In this document: one piece after another, positions 55,451-63,999 of the stretch
How the letters are laid out: every line of letters starts with the position of its first letter
How positions within the stretch are numbered: position 1 is the first letter of the stretch
DNA from: Micromonospora zamorensis
Lineage (GTDB): Bacteria > Actinomycetota > Actinomycetes > Mycobacteriales > Micromonosporaceae
Direction: 5' to 3'
Length of the DNA: 64,000 nt
Assembly (NCBI RefSeq): GCF_900090275.1
Contig: NZ_LT607755.1
Coordinates: forward strand, 3,100,001 to 3,164,000
Notes under the pieces: model-generated
Database searches by the model: none
Seen by the model: only the letters and a program-made list of their open reading frames with translations
Told to the model about the DNA's origin: nothing
Translations under genes and position numbers: made by a program

Positions 55451-57796
55451 TCAGAGCTGGTCGTACACGCCGCGGTGCCGGCGCTGCTGGAAGGTGCGGA
55501 AGGTCCGGGCCACCGTCGGGCGCAGCGGCTCGGCGGTGCCGTCGGCGTCGAGGTCGACGTGGTCGCGGCGGATGCCGAACGTGTTGATCTCCACGCCGAG
55601 CGGGCAGACCCGGGTCAGCGCGTTCATCAGGCGCTCGTACTGCGCCAGGGTCAACGTCACCCCGTCGGGCAGCTCCACCCGGAACTCGTACGGGTCGGTC
55701 CGACCGGTCCGCACGTAGGAGAGCGCCACCACGGCGACCAACCCGGCGTGGGTGGGCCGCAGCGCGGTCCGCGCGCCGACCGCCTTGATCTCCGCGGTGC
55801 CGCCGCCGAGCCCCACGGTGTACCAGCGGAACCCGGTGGCCCGGCGCTCGGCCAGGTTCAGCCCGGCCTGCGGCAGCCCGATCACGCTGCACACCAGCAG
55901 GATCCGGTTGCCCGTCTCGACCAGCGGCAGCGCGGCGGCGAGGTGCTGCTCGCGCAGCAGCCCGACCAGGCGGGCCAGCCGGTCGCCGGCAGCCGGCTGG
56001 CCGGCGATCAGCGCGCTGGCCAACGCGGCCGGCAGCTCGATGGTCTCCACCAGCTCGTCGGGGAGGCGGTTCAGCGCGGCGACCACCGGGGCCGGGTCCC
56101 GTACCGCGGGAAGGCCGGCGGCGGCCAGCACCTGGTCCACCGGCTGCCCGGCCGGCCGGGTCGGCACCGCCGCCCACCGGGTCCGGGCCGCCGCGTCGGT
56201 CAGCGGCGTCCACGCCGGCTCCCCCGCGCCGGTCCAGGCCGACGCGGCGGCGACCAGACCGGCGAGGAGCAGCGCGTTGCCGCCCGGGTCGCCCGGCGCG
56301 TGGAACTGCGCCTCGACCGGCGTGTCGGCCCCGACCGCGGCGCTCAGCGGCGCGGTCACCGCCAGCCCTCGGGTGGGCAGGTGCGACAGATACATCCTGG
56401 TGGTGCTGACCCGGTGCGTCGTCGGCAACCCGCACACCCGCCACAGCCAGGCCAGCTCCCCGTCGGCTGCCACAGTCGGCACGCCCTGCGCACGGGCGGC
56501 GGCGATCAGCGCCTCGGCGGTCCGGTCGGCCGTGACCGCCCGACCGGTGTCCAGCACCCGGTTGCGCAGGTCGGTGGCCTGCGCGGGGGTCGGCCAGCTC
56601 ACGTCGACGCCGAGGCCCAGCTCGTAGCGGCTGCCACCGGCGTCGTCCTGGGCCCGGGTCACCTGCCAGACGATGGACGAGCCGAGCGCCCGGCAGACCC
56701 GACCGGCCCGGTCCAGGGCGGCGGCCAGCGGCGGTGCGACGCCGTGCGCGCTGTCGAAGGCGTACGACTGGCGCAGGCTGGCCCGCAGCGCGGTGACCTC
56801 GGCCAGCCGACTGGCCGGCAGCGCCCGGCCGGCGTGCACTGTGTTGTTCGGCGGGGTGTTCGCGGGCAGCACCAGCCGGTCGCGGCGCAGTTGCGCGAGG
56901 AAGTTCGTGCGGTGCTGCGGATCGCCGGCGGCCACCAGACGGATCGCCACCGCGAACCGGTCGTCGTCCTCGCGCACTGTGAACCGCGCCCCGCCGGGCA
57001 GGTCGGCGAAGAGCCCGGTGTTCGGGTCGGTGTCCGTGCCGGGCCCGTTGAGCAGCCGGCGCACCGCACCAGGGGTGGGCAGCAGGAACCGCCGGTAGAG
57101 ACCGAGCCGGTGGGCGTACGCGGCGTCCGGCTCGCGGGCCGGTGGGGCCAGCCGGCGGGCGTACACCTCACCGGAGGCCGGCTCGTGCACCAGCTCGTCA
57201 ACGAAGCGGGCCACCCCGACGTCCGCGCCGATCCGGTCCAGCGCGTCGCGCCGGGCGTGCGCGAGGGTCCGGTACGCGTGCACCTCCCGAGCCGCGCGGC
57301 GCAGCCGGTGCTTCTCGTACGACATCAGGTAGAGCAGCCGGCCCAGGTTGCCCTCCAGCACGGCCAGCTCGACCAGCCCGGTGAGCGCGGCACCGGTGAC
57401 CGGCGTGGCGGCGGCGCCGTCGACGGCCCGCTCGGCCGTCACGGCGACGGGGAACGACGCGACCAACGGCTCGTCGGCGGTGTCCGGGGCGTACGCCGGC
57501 ACCGACGCCCCGGCGGCCGACCAGGGCGCGAAGACCACCGGCGGCAGCACCCGCTGGCCCGCGCCGCCCGGGTCCACAGTGACGGTCACCCGCACGGTCT
57601 CCTCGGTTAGGTCGCGGCGCAGCACGACGGTGAGCAGCGGGTGGCGGCTGGTCCAGTCCACGACGGCGGCGCCGGTGCCGGCCAGTGGCACCACCACCCG
57701 CCGGACGGTGCCCGGGTACGGGCCTTCCAGCTGGTCGACGAGGTTACGTTCGACGGACGGGTCGGCGCCGTCCACGGGTACCCGGATGTCGGTCAT
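55451..57796 (-). CDS. Large hypothetical protein of the second tail operon
   Basis: This 781-aa soluble protein follows baseplate J, the place of the gpI/tail-fibre genes in contractile tails. Residues about 150-250 are helical and Arg-rich (LYLMSYEKHRLRRAAREVHA, then YAHRLGLYRRFLLPTPGAVR). The rest is Ala/Val-rich alpha/beta sequence with no repeat that I can define. A gpI-like TPYG motif is not visible. It may be a wedge-associated or outer baseplate protein. The role is inferred only from gene order. Confidence 0.65.
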   Translation of the reverse strand: MTDIRVPVDGADPSVERNLVDQLEGPYPGTVRRVVVPLAGTGAAVVDWTSRHPLLTVVLRRDLTEETVRVTVTVDPGGAGQRVLPPVVFAPWSAAGASVPAYAPDTADEPLVASFPVAVTAERAVDGAAATPVTGAALTGLVELAVLEGNLGRLLYLMSYEKHRLRRAAREVHAYRTLAHARRDALDRIGADVGVARFVDELVHEPASGEVYARRLAPPAREPDAAYAHRLGLYRRFLLPTPGAVRRLLNGPGTDTDPNTGLFADLPGGARFTVREDDDRFAVAIRLVAAGDPQHRTNFLAQLRRDRLVLPANTPPNNTVHAGRALPASRLAEVTALRASLRQSYAFDSAHGVAPPLAAALDRAGRVCRALGSSIVWQVTRAQDDAGGSRYELGLGVDVSWPTPAQATDLRNRVLDTGRAVTADRTAEALIAAARAQGVPTVAADGELAWLWRVCGLPTTHRVSTTRMYLSHLPTRGLAVTAPLSAAVGADTPVEAQFHAPGDPGGNALLLAGLVAAASAWTGAGEPAWTPLTDAAARTRWAAVPTRPAGQPVDQVLAAAGLPAVRDPAPVVAALNRLPDELVETIELPAALASALIAGQPAAGDRLARLVGLLREQHLAAALPLVETGNRILLVCSVIGLPQAGLNLAERRATGFRWYTVGLGGGTAEIKAVGARTALRPTHAGLVAVVALSYVRTGRTDPYEFRVELPDGVTLTLAQYERLMNALTRVCPLGVEINTFGIRRDHVDLDADGTAEPLRPTVARTFRTFQQRRHRGVYDQL

Positions 57797-57807
57797 CGGT
57801 CCCCCGC

Positions 57808-59244
57808 TCAGACGATCCGGAACGGCCGGGGGTCGTCCCGGTCGACGTAGACGGGCACCTGGTTCGCGGCGAGCACCGCGTTGTCGCCGACCGGCAGGCG
57901 CTGCACCCCGTCGCCGGTGGGCGCGCTGCCGGTCACCACCACCGCCGAGTCGGCCGGGAAGCGGACCAGCCGCAGTGCGCGGACGTCCGCGACGCCCGGC
58001 TCGTTCATCAGCGTCCAGATCACCTCGGCGGTGCGGACCGGCTCACCGAAGGGCAGCTCGTCGACGTAGCGGCGCAACCGGGCGTGCAGGCGGGCCCGCA
58101 GCTCGGTGGCCGCTGTGGACGCGTTCACCGTCTCCTTCGAGCCGGTGGGCAGGGGCAGGCCCCGGATCACCAGATCGGCCTCGACACCTATGCCCACCTC
58201 GTCGGCACGGTCCACGGAGGCGAAGATGCCCACCGGGCGCAGGTCCTCGATGACCGACTCGACGGCGGCGTGCAGCCCGTCGGGGCCGTCCCAGATGGCC
58301 GCGGCGGTGGGCGCGACCAGCACCGTGACGTAGTACGGGTTGCCGAGGTCGCGTTCGGTGCTGAAGACCCGCTCGATGAAGTTGAAGTTGCCGAAGATGG
58401 ACTGGTTGAGGTCCAGCCCGCCCCGACCGTCGAAGACCTGCACCTGACGTACGCCGGGCACTGTCGCCACGGCCAGACCGATCGCCTCGGCCGTCCAGAT
58501 GGAGCGGGGCGCGGCCAGCAGCAGCTGCCGGTATCGCGCGTCGGGGACCTGCTGTTCGCCCCCGGTCAGCGCGACGGTGTGGGTGATCTCCACCAGTTCC
58601 TTGCCGGCGGCCTGCTCGGCGTCGTCCAGGTCGGCCAGCAGGGTGTCGGCCCGGTTCCAGCGGTCGATCTTCTGACTGGGTTGCGCGGGGTCGAGGTTGT
58701 GCGCCGGGCCGGGGTAGAACGCGGCGACGGCCGGCACCCGTTCGCCCACGGCGGCGGAGAGCACCACCGTCTCGTCCAGTGCCACGTGGTGCCCGCCGGG
58801 TGTGGACAGCCGCGCGCCCCGGGGCAGTGTGAGCTGGGTGCGCCCGGTGGGCAGGGCGGCCTTCAGCTTCAGCTTCACCGTGCCCTTTGCCGGCAGGTAC
58901 GGGCGGGGAATGCCGAGTTCCTCGCCGAGGCGGGTCAACGCGTCGGCGGTCGCCGACACCACGTACGAGTTGTCGTAGACGGCACCGAGCGCCGCCCACA
59001 GCCGGGCGTCCTCCAGCGCGGCCAGTTCCAGGACCTTGCGGAGCACCGCTCCGCTGGTCAGGTCGATGTCGTCGCCGAAGAGCAGCCGGGCGGTGGCCAG
59101 CTTCTCGGCGAGCAACCGGGCGAAGGACTTCGGCACGAAGCCGCTCTCGACGATGCCGAAGCCGGTCGAGCCGGTGGCCCGAAGTGCGGCGGCGTCGACG
59201 GCCAGGACGTCGGCCAGCTCGGCCGGGAGGGTGGGATCAGACAC
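57808..59244 (-). CDS. Baseplate J-family protein (second system)
   Basis: This 478-aa protein of the gp47/baseplate J type opens with GIVESGFVPKSFARLLAEKL and has SYVVSATADALTRLGEELGI, where J proteins carry the conserved 'A.G..LD..A...G..R' region. It ends with NEPGVADVRALRLVRFPAD. It differs clearly from the 880-aa J protein of the first system and has no propeller. The start lies inside the gp25 gene's end. Confidence 0.85.
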   Translation of the reverse strand: MSDPTLPAELADVLAVDAAALRATGSTGFGIVESGFVPKSFARLLAEKLATARLLFGDDIDLTSGAVLRKVLELAALEDARLWAALGAVYDNSYVVSATADALTRLGEELGIPRPYLPAKGTVKLKLKAALPTGRTQLTLPRGARLSTPGGHHVALDETVVLSAAVGERVPAVAAFYPGPAHNLDPAQPSQKIDRWNRADTLLADLDDAEQAAGKELVEITHTVALTGGEQQVPDARYRQLLLAAPRSIWTAEAIGLAVATVPGVRQVQVFDGRGGLDLNQSIFGNFNFIERVFSTERDLGNPYYVTVLVAPTAAAIWDGPDGLHAAVESVIEDLRPVGIFASVDRADEVGIGVEADLVIRGLPLPTGSKETVNASTAATELRARLHARLRRYVDELPFGEPVRTAEVIWTLMNEPGVADVRALRLVRFPADSAVVVTGSAPTGDGVQRLPVGDNAVLAANQVPVYVDRDDPRPFRIV

Positions 59245-59740
59245 TGGGCAGCTCCCCGAGATGCACCGAGAGCCGGTCGTCGGTGATGGTTTCGAACTGG
59301 ACCTGCACCTGGAGGGTGCGGGACGCGCGCAGCGCGGCCTTCGCCGCGTCGTCGGTGCCGTTCGCGCCGAGTCGACCGTCGTCGAGGTTCACGTCGACGA
59401 TCTTGCGGACGCGGGGGTCGCGGTCGAGCAGCGTGATGATGCCGATGCGCACCTGCTCGCGGATCAGGTTCGGCTCGATCTGCTCGGCGAGGGCGTTGAG
59501 ACCGTCGAAGCCGAAGGTGGCGTCGAAGACGTTCGAGCCACGCAGGGTGGTCAGGGCCACCGCGAGGCTCTGGGCCACGTTGTCGGTGCCGGCGACGAGG
59601 GCCAGCACCCGGCCGTTCGGGCCGTCGTCGAAGACGATGTCGCGGGCCAGGTCCACGCCGGGCATGGTGGGTTCGAAGGCGAGACCCCAGCCGAGGTAGC
59701 GGCGCTGGGCGGCCTGCCGTTCCCGCTCGGTCCGGTCCAT
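59237..59740 (-). CDS. gp25/DUF2634-like baseplate wedge protein (second system)
   Basis: This 167-aa protein reads LALVAGTDNVAQSLAVALTT and IEPNLIREQVRIGIITLLDR, then DPRVRKIVDVNLDDG, matching the gp25 or DUF2634 wedge pattern ('..I...L..DPRV..I..V'). It sits between the tip protein and baseplate J, the standard place. It overlaps the J gene by 8 nt. Confidence 0.78.
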   Translation of the reverse strand: MDRTERERQAAQRRYLGWGLAFEPTMPGVDLARDIVFDDGPNGRVLALVAGTDNVAQSLAVALTTLRGSNVFDATFGFDGLNALAEQIEPNLIREQVRIGIITLLDRDPRVRKIVDVNLDDGRLGANGTDDAAKAALRASRTLQVQVQFETITDDRLSVHLGELPSV

Positions 59741-59741
59741 C

Positions 59742-60065
59742 TCAGACCGCCTTCAGCTTGCTCTGCCCGGCGCTGGCGGACAGCCCGGGGCTGGAGCCGT
59801 TGGTGGTGCCGCTGAGGGTGGCCAGCGCCACGCCGGCCCCGTTGACGTGCAGCTTCTGGGCGGCGCCGGTCGCCGACACCACCGTCTTGCATTGCACGGT
59901 GGAGCTGCTGTCGGTGATCGTGCAGCCGGTCACCGACTTGCCGGTGATCCCGTCGAGGCGGGTCACCTGGGCGCCGGCCACGATCAGCTTCGCCTGCCCG
60001 GCCGGGGTGACCGCGCCCCGGCTGGGGCAGTTCACGTCGCTCGACGTGGTGAGCACGAAAGCCAT
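59742..60065 (-). CDS. PAAR-like spike-tip protein (second system)
   Basis: This 107-aa protein starts MAFVLTTSSDVNCPSRGAVT and holds three Cys (NCPS, TGCTI, VQCKT). The opening 'LTT.S...CP.RG.V....Q.KL.V.G..V' is the pattern of small PAAR-like/DUF4280-type tip proteins. It follows the hub/spike gene in the operon and should cap the spike. It is unlike the first system's tip protein in sequence. Confidence 0.7.
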   Translation of the reverse strand: MAFVLTTSSDVNCPSRGAVTPAGQAKLIVAGAQVTRLDGITGKSVTGCTITDSSSTVQCKTVVSATGAAQKLHVNGAGVALATLSGTTNGSSPGLSASAGQSKLKAV

Positions 60066-60075
60066 GTCGCTCTCC

Positions 60076-62103
60076 TCAGTGGACGTTCATCGCGTTGCTG
60101 ACCTGGACGTCGACGTCGTCGGCGGCGATGTTGACGGTGCCGCCGCTGATGTTCACCGCGCCGTTGCCCGCGTCCAGGTCGATCTGGGTGGCGGTGATGG
60201 TGATGGAGCCGTCCTGCTTCATCACGATCGACGACCCGCCGGCGGCGTGCTCGATGGTGATGCTGTCGGCCTCGTCGGCGCGGGCCGGGCGCTGACCGCG
60301 CCCCTGCAACTGGGCCCGGCCCACCCGCACGGTCAGCTCACCCAGCTCGATGACCCGGTTGCCGTCGCCGTCGGTGAGGTCGTGCGCCACCTTGCCGTCG
60401 TGGTCGGCCGGCACCACCGTGTCGCCGACCGACGAGCGACTGTTGGTGGCCACCCCGACCGGCAGGGACAGCCACCAGTCCCCCGGCTGGGAGACCGGGG
60501 CGTGCCCGGTGGGCCAGAGCGCACCCACCTCCACCGGGTCGTCCGGCGCGCCGTTGCGGTAGGCCAGCGCCACCCGGGTGCCCGGGTAGCGGGGCAGGAT
60601 GAGCCCGCAGCCACCCCAGGCGAACGGGGTCAGGTAGGTCACCCCGGGCAGCGGCGCGGGCTGTCCCCGGCGGACCGGCAGGCGGCGGGCGCCGTTGGGG
60701 CGGCCGTCCGGGCGGGCCAGCCCCTCCCACACCGTCTCGGTCTGCGCCGGCGGTTCGACCGCGCCGGTGGCGTTGGTGGCCGCCGCGCGTACCTCGCCGA
60801 TCTCCAGGCCACGCGTCTCGCCCCGGGCCGCGCGGGCCGCCCGCCGCACCGCCTCGGCGGCGGCCACCCCGGGCGACGACGCCGGGCCCGCCGGCTCGGC
60901 CGCGCCCACGCCGGAGGCGTCACTCCAGCTGTCCCAGGCCTGGGCGCCCGAGGTGACCTCGACGCCCTGCACGACCGTGACGAAACCGGCGGTACGCGAC
61001 AGGGTGTGCCGGGCCGCGCTGAGGTAGAGCAGCTTCGCCCCAGCGCCCAACTCCCCGGTCGACGGGGCGAACGGGGCCGCGAACGAGCCGAGCAGTGCCG
61101 CTCCGACGCTGCCCAGCGTGGTGGCCTCGTCCACCGCCGGCGGGTCGAAGCGCACCAGGTCGCCGGGCTTCAGGTCGGGGCGACCCTTGAGGGTCAGTGT
61201 CCACGCCCGACGGCGGGGCGCGGCGGTGCCGCCGGCCTCGGTGGCCGCGTACGGGTCGGTGTCCTGGCTGCCGTTCTCGGTGCAGGCGAGCAGGCCGGTG
61301 GCGAGGGTGAGCGGCTTGGGCTCCCCCTCCGGGTAGGGGATCGGCCGCTTGCCGACGTGCACGGTCCCGTCCCGGATCAGCAGCATCCCCCGCCCGTACG
61401 CGTTGAGCGACTGCTGCAACGCGCCACCGATCCGCTCCAGCGCGGCACGGTGGAGCAGCCCGGCGCCGAAGGCGACCCGCTCGTCGCCGGCCGCCTCGGT
61501 GGCGCCCCTGGTCATCGTGCCGTCCGGGTTCGCGCCCCAGGTGGCGATGTCCACTCTGGTCCGCTCGGCGACGGCCCGGATCGCGGCGGTGAAGTTCGCC
61601 GCCTCGAACCGCTCGGCGACCCGCTGACCGAGCCGGGCGTACGCCTGCTCGACGAGGGTCAGCTCGGTGTCGTACGTCCGCTCGCCGGTGAGCCGGCGCA
61701 CCTTCGTCACCCGCAGCACGGCGACCAGCGCCTGGGTCAACTCGGCCGGGGTGGGCCCGGCGTTGACGCCGACCAGGTTGGTGAAGAACGCGCCGACCGA
61801 GGTGTTGGCGTCGCGCCAGTACAGGTGCAGTTTCGCCACCAGCGGTGGTTGCCCCTCGACGGTGCGCAACAGGGCGAAGTGCTCGTCGATCAGCCCCTGC
61901 ACGGTGATCGTGTACGCGCCGGGACCCAGCCCGTCGGGCAGCGCGGCGTCGATGGCCGCGTAGTAGTCGGCGCTGGACAGCGTGAGCGCCGCGTCCTGGC
62001 TCAGCCCGGTCGGGGTCTCCCGGTGGAAGGTCAGGGTCCAACCGGCGTCGTTGCCGACCGCGCCCTGGCGGACCTGACCGGTCTGGAACGGCGTGAGCGT
62101 CAT
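60076..62103 (-). CDS. Hub/spike protein with beta-helical C-terminus (second system)
   Basis: This 675-aa protein combines several tail parts. Residues 1-330 resemble gpD-like hub domains (YTITVQGLIDEHFALLRTVE, TYDTELTLVEQAYARLGQRV). Residues about 480-560 form an OB-fold gp5/gpV region (LTPFAWGGCGLILPRYPGTR, DPVEVGALWPTG). The last 70 residues are a regular beta helix (SITIEHAAGGSSIVMKQDGS, then ITITATQIDLDAGN, VNISGGTVNIAADD). It is a typical puncturing needle without a toxin. The ATG overlaps the next gene. Confidence 0.82.
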   Translation of the reverse strand: MTLTPFQTGQVRQGAVGNDAGWTLTFHRETPTGLSQDAALTLSSADYYAAIDAALPDGLGPGAYTITVQGLIDEHFALLRTVEGQPPLVAKLHLYWRDANTSVGAFFTNLVGVNAGPTPAELTQALVAVLRVTKVRRLTGERTYDTELTLVEQAYARLGQRVAERFEAANFTAAIRAVAERTRVDIATWGANPDGTMTRGATEAAGDERVAFGAGLLHRAALERIGGALQQSLNAYGRGMLLIRDGTVHVGKRPIPYPEGEPKPLTLATGLLACTENGSQDTDPYAATEAGGTAAPRRRAWTLTLKGRPDLKPGDLVRFDPPAVDEATTLGSVGAALLGSFAAPFAPSTGELGAGAKLLYLSAARHTLSRTAGFVTVVQGVEVTSGAQAWDSWSDASGVGAAEPAGPASSPGVAAAEAVRRAARAARGETRGLEIGEVRAAATNATGAVEPPAQTETVWEGLARPDGRPNGARRLPVRRGQPAPLPGVTYLTPFAWGGCGLILPRYPGTRVALAYRNGAPDDPVEVGALWPTGHAPVSQPGDWWLSLPVGVATNSRSSVGDTVVPADHDGKVAHDLTDGDGNRVIELGELTVRVGRAQLQGRGQRPARADEADSITIEHAAGGSSIVMKQDGSITITATQIDLDAGNGAVNISGGTVNIAADDVDVQVSNAMNVH

Positions 62104-62747
62104 CGCAGCACCCTCCGCAGCTTCTTGTCGAGCAGGTAGCGGTAGCGCAGCCGGCCGGGGCCCAGCTCGGATTCGACGCGCTGGGCGGGTGGGCGGCGAC
62201 GCCAGACGAACTCGTTGATCGGTGGCGGCCCGAACTGGTCCGCCGCGCGGTCGGCGCGCCGCCAGGCCAGCGCGATGGACGAGCCGTAGTCGCCGGAGCC
62301 GCGTACCGTCCCGGCGTGCAGCAGCCAGCCGAGCACCACCACCTCGACGGCGATCGGGGTGGACCCGGCGGCGACCGCCGGGCCGGCGTCGGGGCACACC
62401 CGGCGCAGACCGGCCGCGAGCGGCACCGAGCCGAGGATCCGGGTGCCCTGACGGACCACCAGTCGCAGCGGCACCCGGCCGACCAGCGCCGGTGGCGGGG
62501 GCACGGCCGGGGGCGCGGGCCGGGGCGCCAGGTCGTCGGCGGAGCTGCTGACCACCGCGAGGGGGTCGGTGTTCAGCCACTGCCGGGCCAGGCCGGTGGG
62601 CAGGATCAGCACCGCGTGGACACCGGCGCCCAGCTCGACGCGGTGCGGGAGGCCGGCGGTGAGGCTCTGCCGTACCTCGGTGAACCCGTCGGGCACCTCG
62701 ACAGGTGTCTCCGGCAGGAGGTAGCGGTCGATCGGGAACGGTGGCAT
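62100..62747 (-). CDS. Hypothetical protein (215 aa) of the second tail operon
   Basis: This protein begins MPPFPIDRYLLPETPVEVPD and has a Pro-rich centre (about 75-90) that splits it into two parts. The C-terminus is basic (LRYRYLLDKKLRRVLR). It lies between the GpU-like gene and the hub, where contractile phages have the LysM/gpX tail gene, but I see no LysM repeat. It is coupled to both neighbours by overlapping stop and start codons. The function is not assigned. Confidence 0.6.
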   Translation of the reverse strand: MPPFPIDRYLLPETPVEVPDGFTEVRQSLTAGLPHRVELGAGVHAVLILPTGLARQWLNTDPLAVVSSSADDLAPRPAPPAVPPPPALVGRVPLRLVVRQGTRILGSVPLAAGLRRVCPDAGPAVAAGSTPIAVEVVVLGWLLHAGTVRGSGDYGSSIALAWRRADRAADQFGPPPINEFVWRRRPPAQRVESELGPGRLRYRYLLDKKLRRVLR

Positions 62748-63247
62748 CAGTTGCCCAACCCGTCGGCGAGCGCGCCGACTCCGATGCTGGCCACGTCGAG
62801 CAGCTTGCCGAGCAGGCTGGGACGGGGCACGTGGACGAGGGTGATGGTGGTGTCCAGGACGTCGCGGCGGGCGGCGGACGCGTTGAAGGTCAGCGACTGC
62901 ACCTGCATGTCGGTGCGGATGGTCATCGAGGTGACCAGGATCAGCCCGCCGAACTTCCCCCCGGAGTACGCGGCGAGGGCGGTGCCGCGTTTGCTCGCCT
63001 CGGCCATCGTCTCCAGGGCGAACTTCCAGGCGTAGCGTTCCGCGCCGACGAGGACCCCGGTCAGGGTGATGGTGTCGTCGTGGGTGGCCACGATGGCCTT
63101 GTGCGCGGGGGAGCCGATCGGCGGCAGGTGGTAGGTCTGCGCGAGGGAGATGGCGGTGACGGCCCAGAGCGGGATCGGCAGCACCCCGTCGCTGATGATC
63201 GCCGACGGCACCGTGCCGTACCGCATGAAGCTGCTGGTGATGGCCAT
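62747..63247 (-). CDS. GpU-like tail protein (166 aa)
   Basis: This protein reads ITLTGVLVGAERYAWKFALE, then GTALAAYSGGKFGGLILVTS and VQSLTFNASAARRDVLDTTI, close in pattern to the phage GpU tail-completion family ('tG.l.G.E..a..L...A..g....l..G...G.wvi.sl'). These proteins end the tail tube or join hub and tube. It precedes the 215-aa gene (TGATG) and the hub gene. Confidence 0.65.
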   Translation of the reverse strand: MAITSSFMRYGTVPSAIISDGVLPIPLWAVTAISLAQTYHLPPIGSPAHKAIVATHDDTITLTGVLVGAERYAWKFALETMAEASKRGTALAAYSGGKFGGLILVTSMTIRTDMQVQSLTFNASAARRDVLDTTITLVHVPRPSLLGKLLDVASIGVGALADGLGN

Positions 63248-63249
63248 GC

Positions 63250-63999
63250 TCAGCGCCCTCCGATGGGTGGCAGCGACACCGGCGTACCGGTGGCTTCGAC
63301 GGCCAGGCCCAGGTCGCGCAGCGCCTGGGTGATCTCGCGGACCTCGCCGGCGGCGCTGGTGACGCGCAGCCGCAGCCGGCGATCCTCCAGTGCCCGGCTG
63401 ATCCGCGCGGGCCGGGTGGACGCGGAGCCGCGCCGGTTGATCCGGTCGATCTCGGCTGCGGCGTCCTCCATCCGGGAGATCGCGTCGAGGATCCGCGGGT
63501 CGGGGGTGAAACCGGGGTCGTCGCGTTGCAGCCGGGCGATGGCGTCGCGGAAGTCGGAGGCGTCGCGGCGCAGGTTGATGACGAGGTTGTCGGTGAGCGC
63601 GCTGACCCCGCTGACACTCCTGGCCCGGTGCGACTTGTCGTCGATCAGCCACACCCACCCGTCGTGGCCGATGCCGACCAGGTCGGTGCCGGCGACCTTG
63701 ACGTTGGCGTCGGGGCCCTTGAGGAACAGCTCGATGCTGCTCAGCGAGAACGCGGCGCCGTACTCGCCGAGCACGCCGCGGCCGTAGGTGACCATGTCGT
63801 GGCGCAGGTAGGCGCGGAAGCCGGGGCCGTCGTCGGCGCGGCCGCCCCGGTCGCGGAAGCGTCGCCACAGGGTCGCCAGGGCCTCCGGGTTGTGCACGGC
63901 CAACTGCTGGGTGAGCCAGATGTCGCCGCTGGCCACCACCGCGCGCAGCTCCGGGTCGGCGATGCGGGCCAGAGCCTCGGTGAGCCGGGCGTCGTTCAT
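63250..63999 (-). CDS. Hypothetical protein with PD-(D/E)XK-like motif at the window edge
   Basis: This 249-aa protein has an ATG at 63999, one base from the window end, so a longer N-terminus cannot be excluded. Residues 104-122 read GTDLVGIGHDGWVWLIDDK: Asp106, then Asp120-x-Lys122 after two strands, which is the order of PD-(D/E)XK nuclease cores. The N-terminal half is helical with Arg/Asp (ATLWRRFRDRGGRADDG). The C-terminal half (150-200) is coiled-coil-like. It is the first visible gene of the second tail operon. It could be an effector or a structural protein. Confidence 0.6.
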   Translation of the reverse strand: MNDARLTEALARIADPELRAVVASGDIWLTQQLAVHNPEALATLWRRFRDRGGRADDGPGFRAYLRHDMVTYGRGVLGEYGAAFSLSSIELFLKGPDANVKVAGTDLVGIGHDGWVWLIDDKSHRARSVSGVSALTDNLVINLRRDASDFRDAIARLQRDDPGFTPDPRILDAISRMEDAAAEIDRINRRGSASTRPARISRALEDRRLRLRVTSAAGEVREITQALRDLGLAVEATGTPVSLPPIGGR

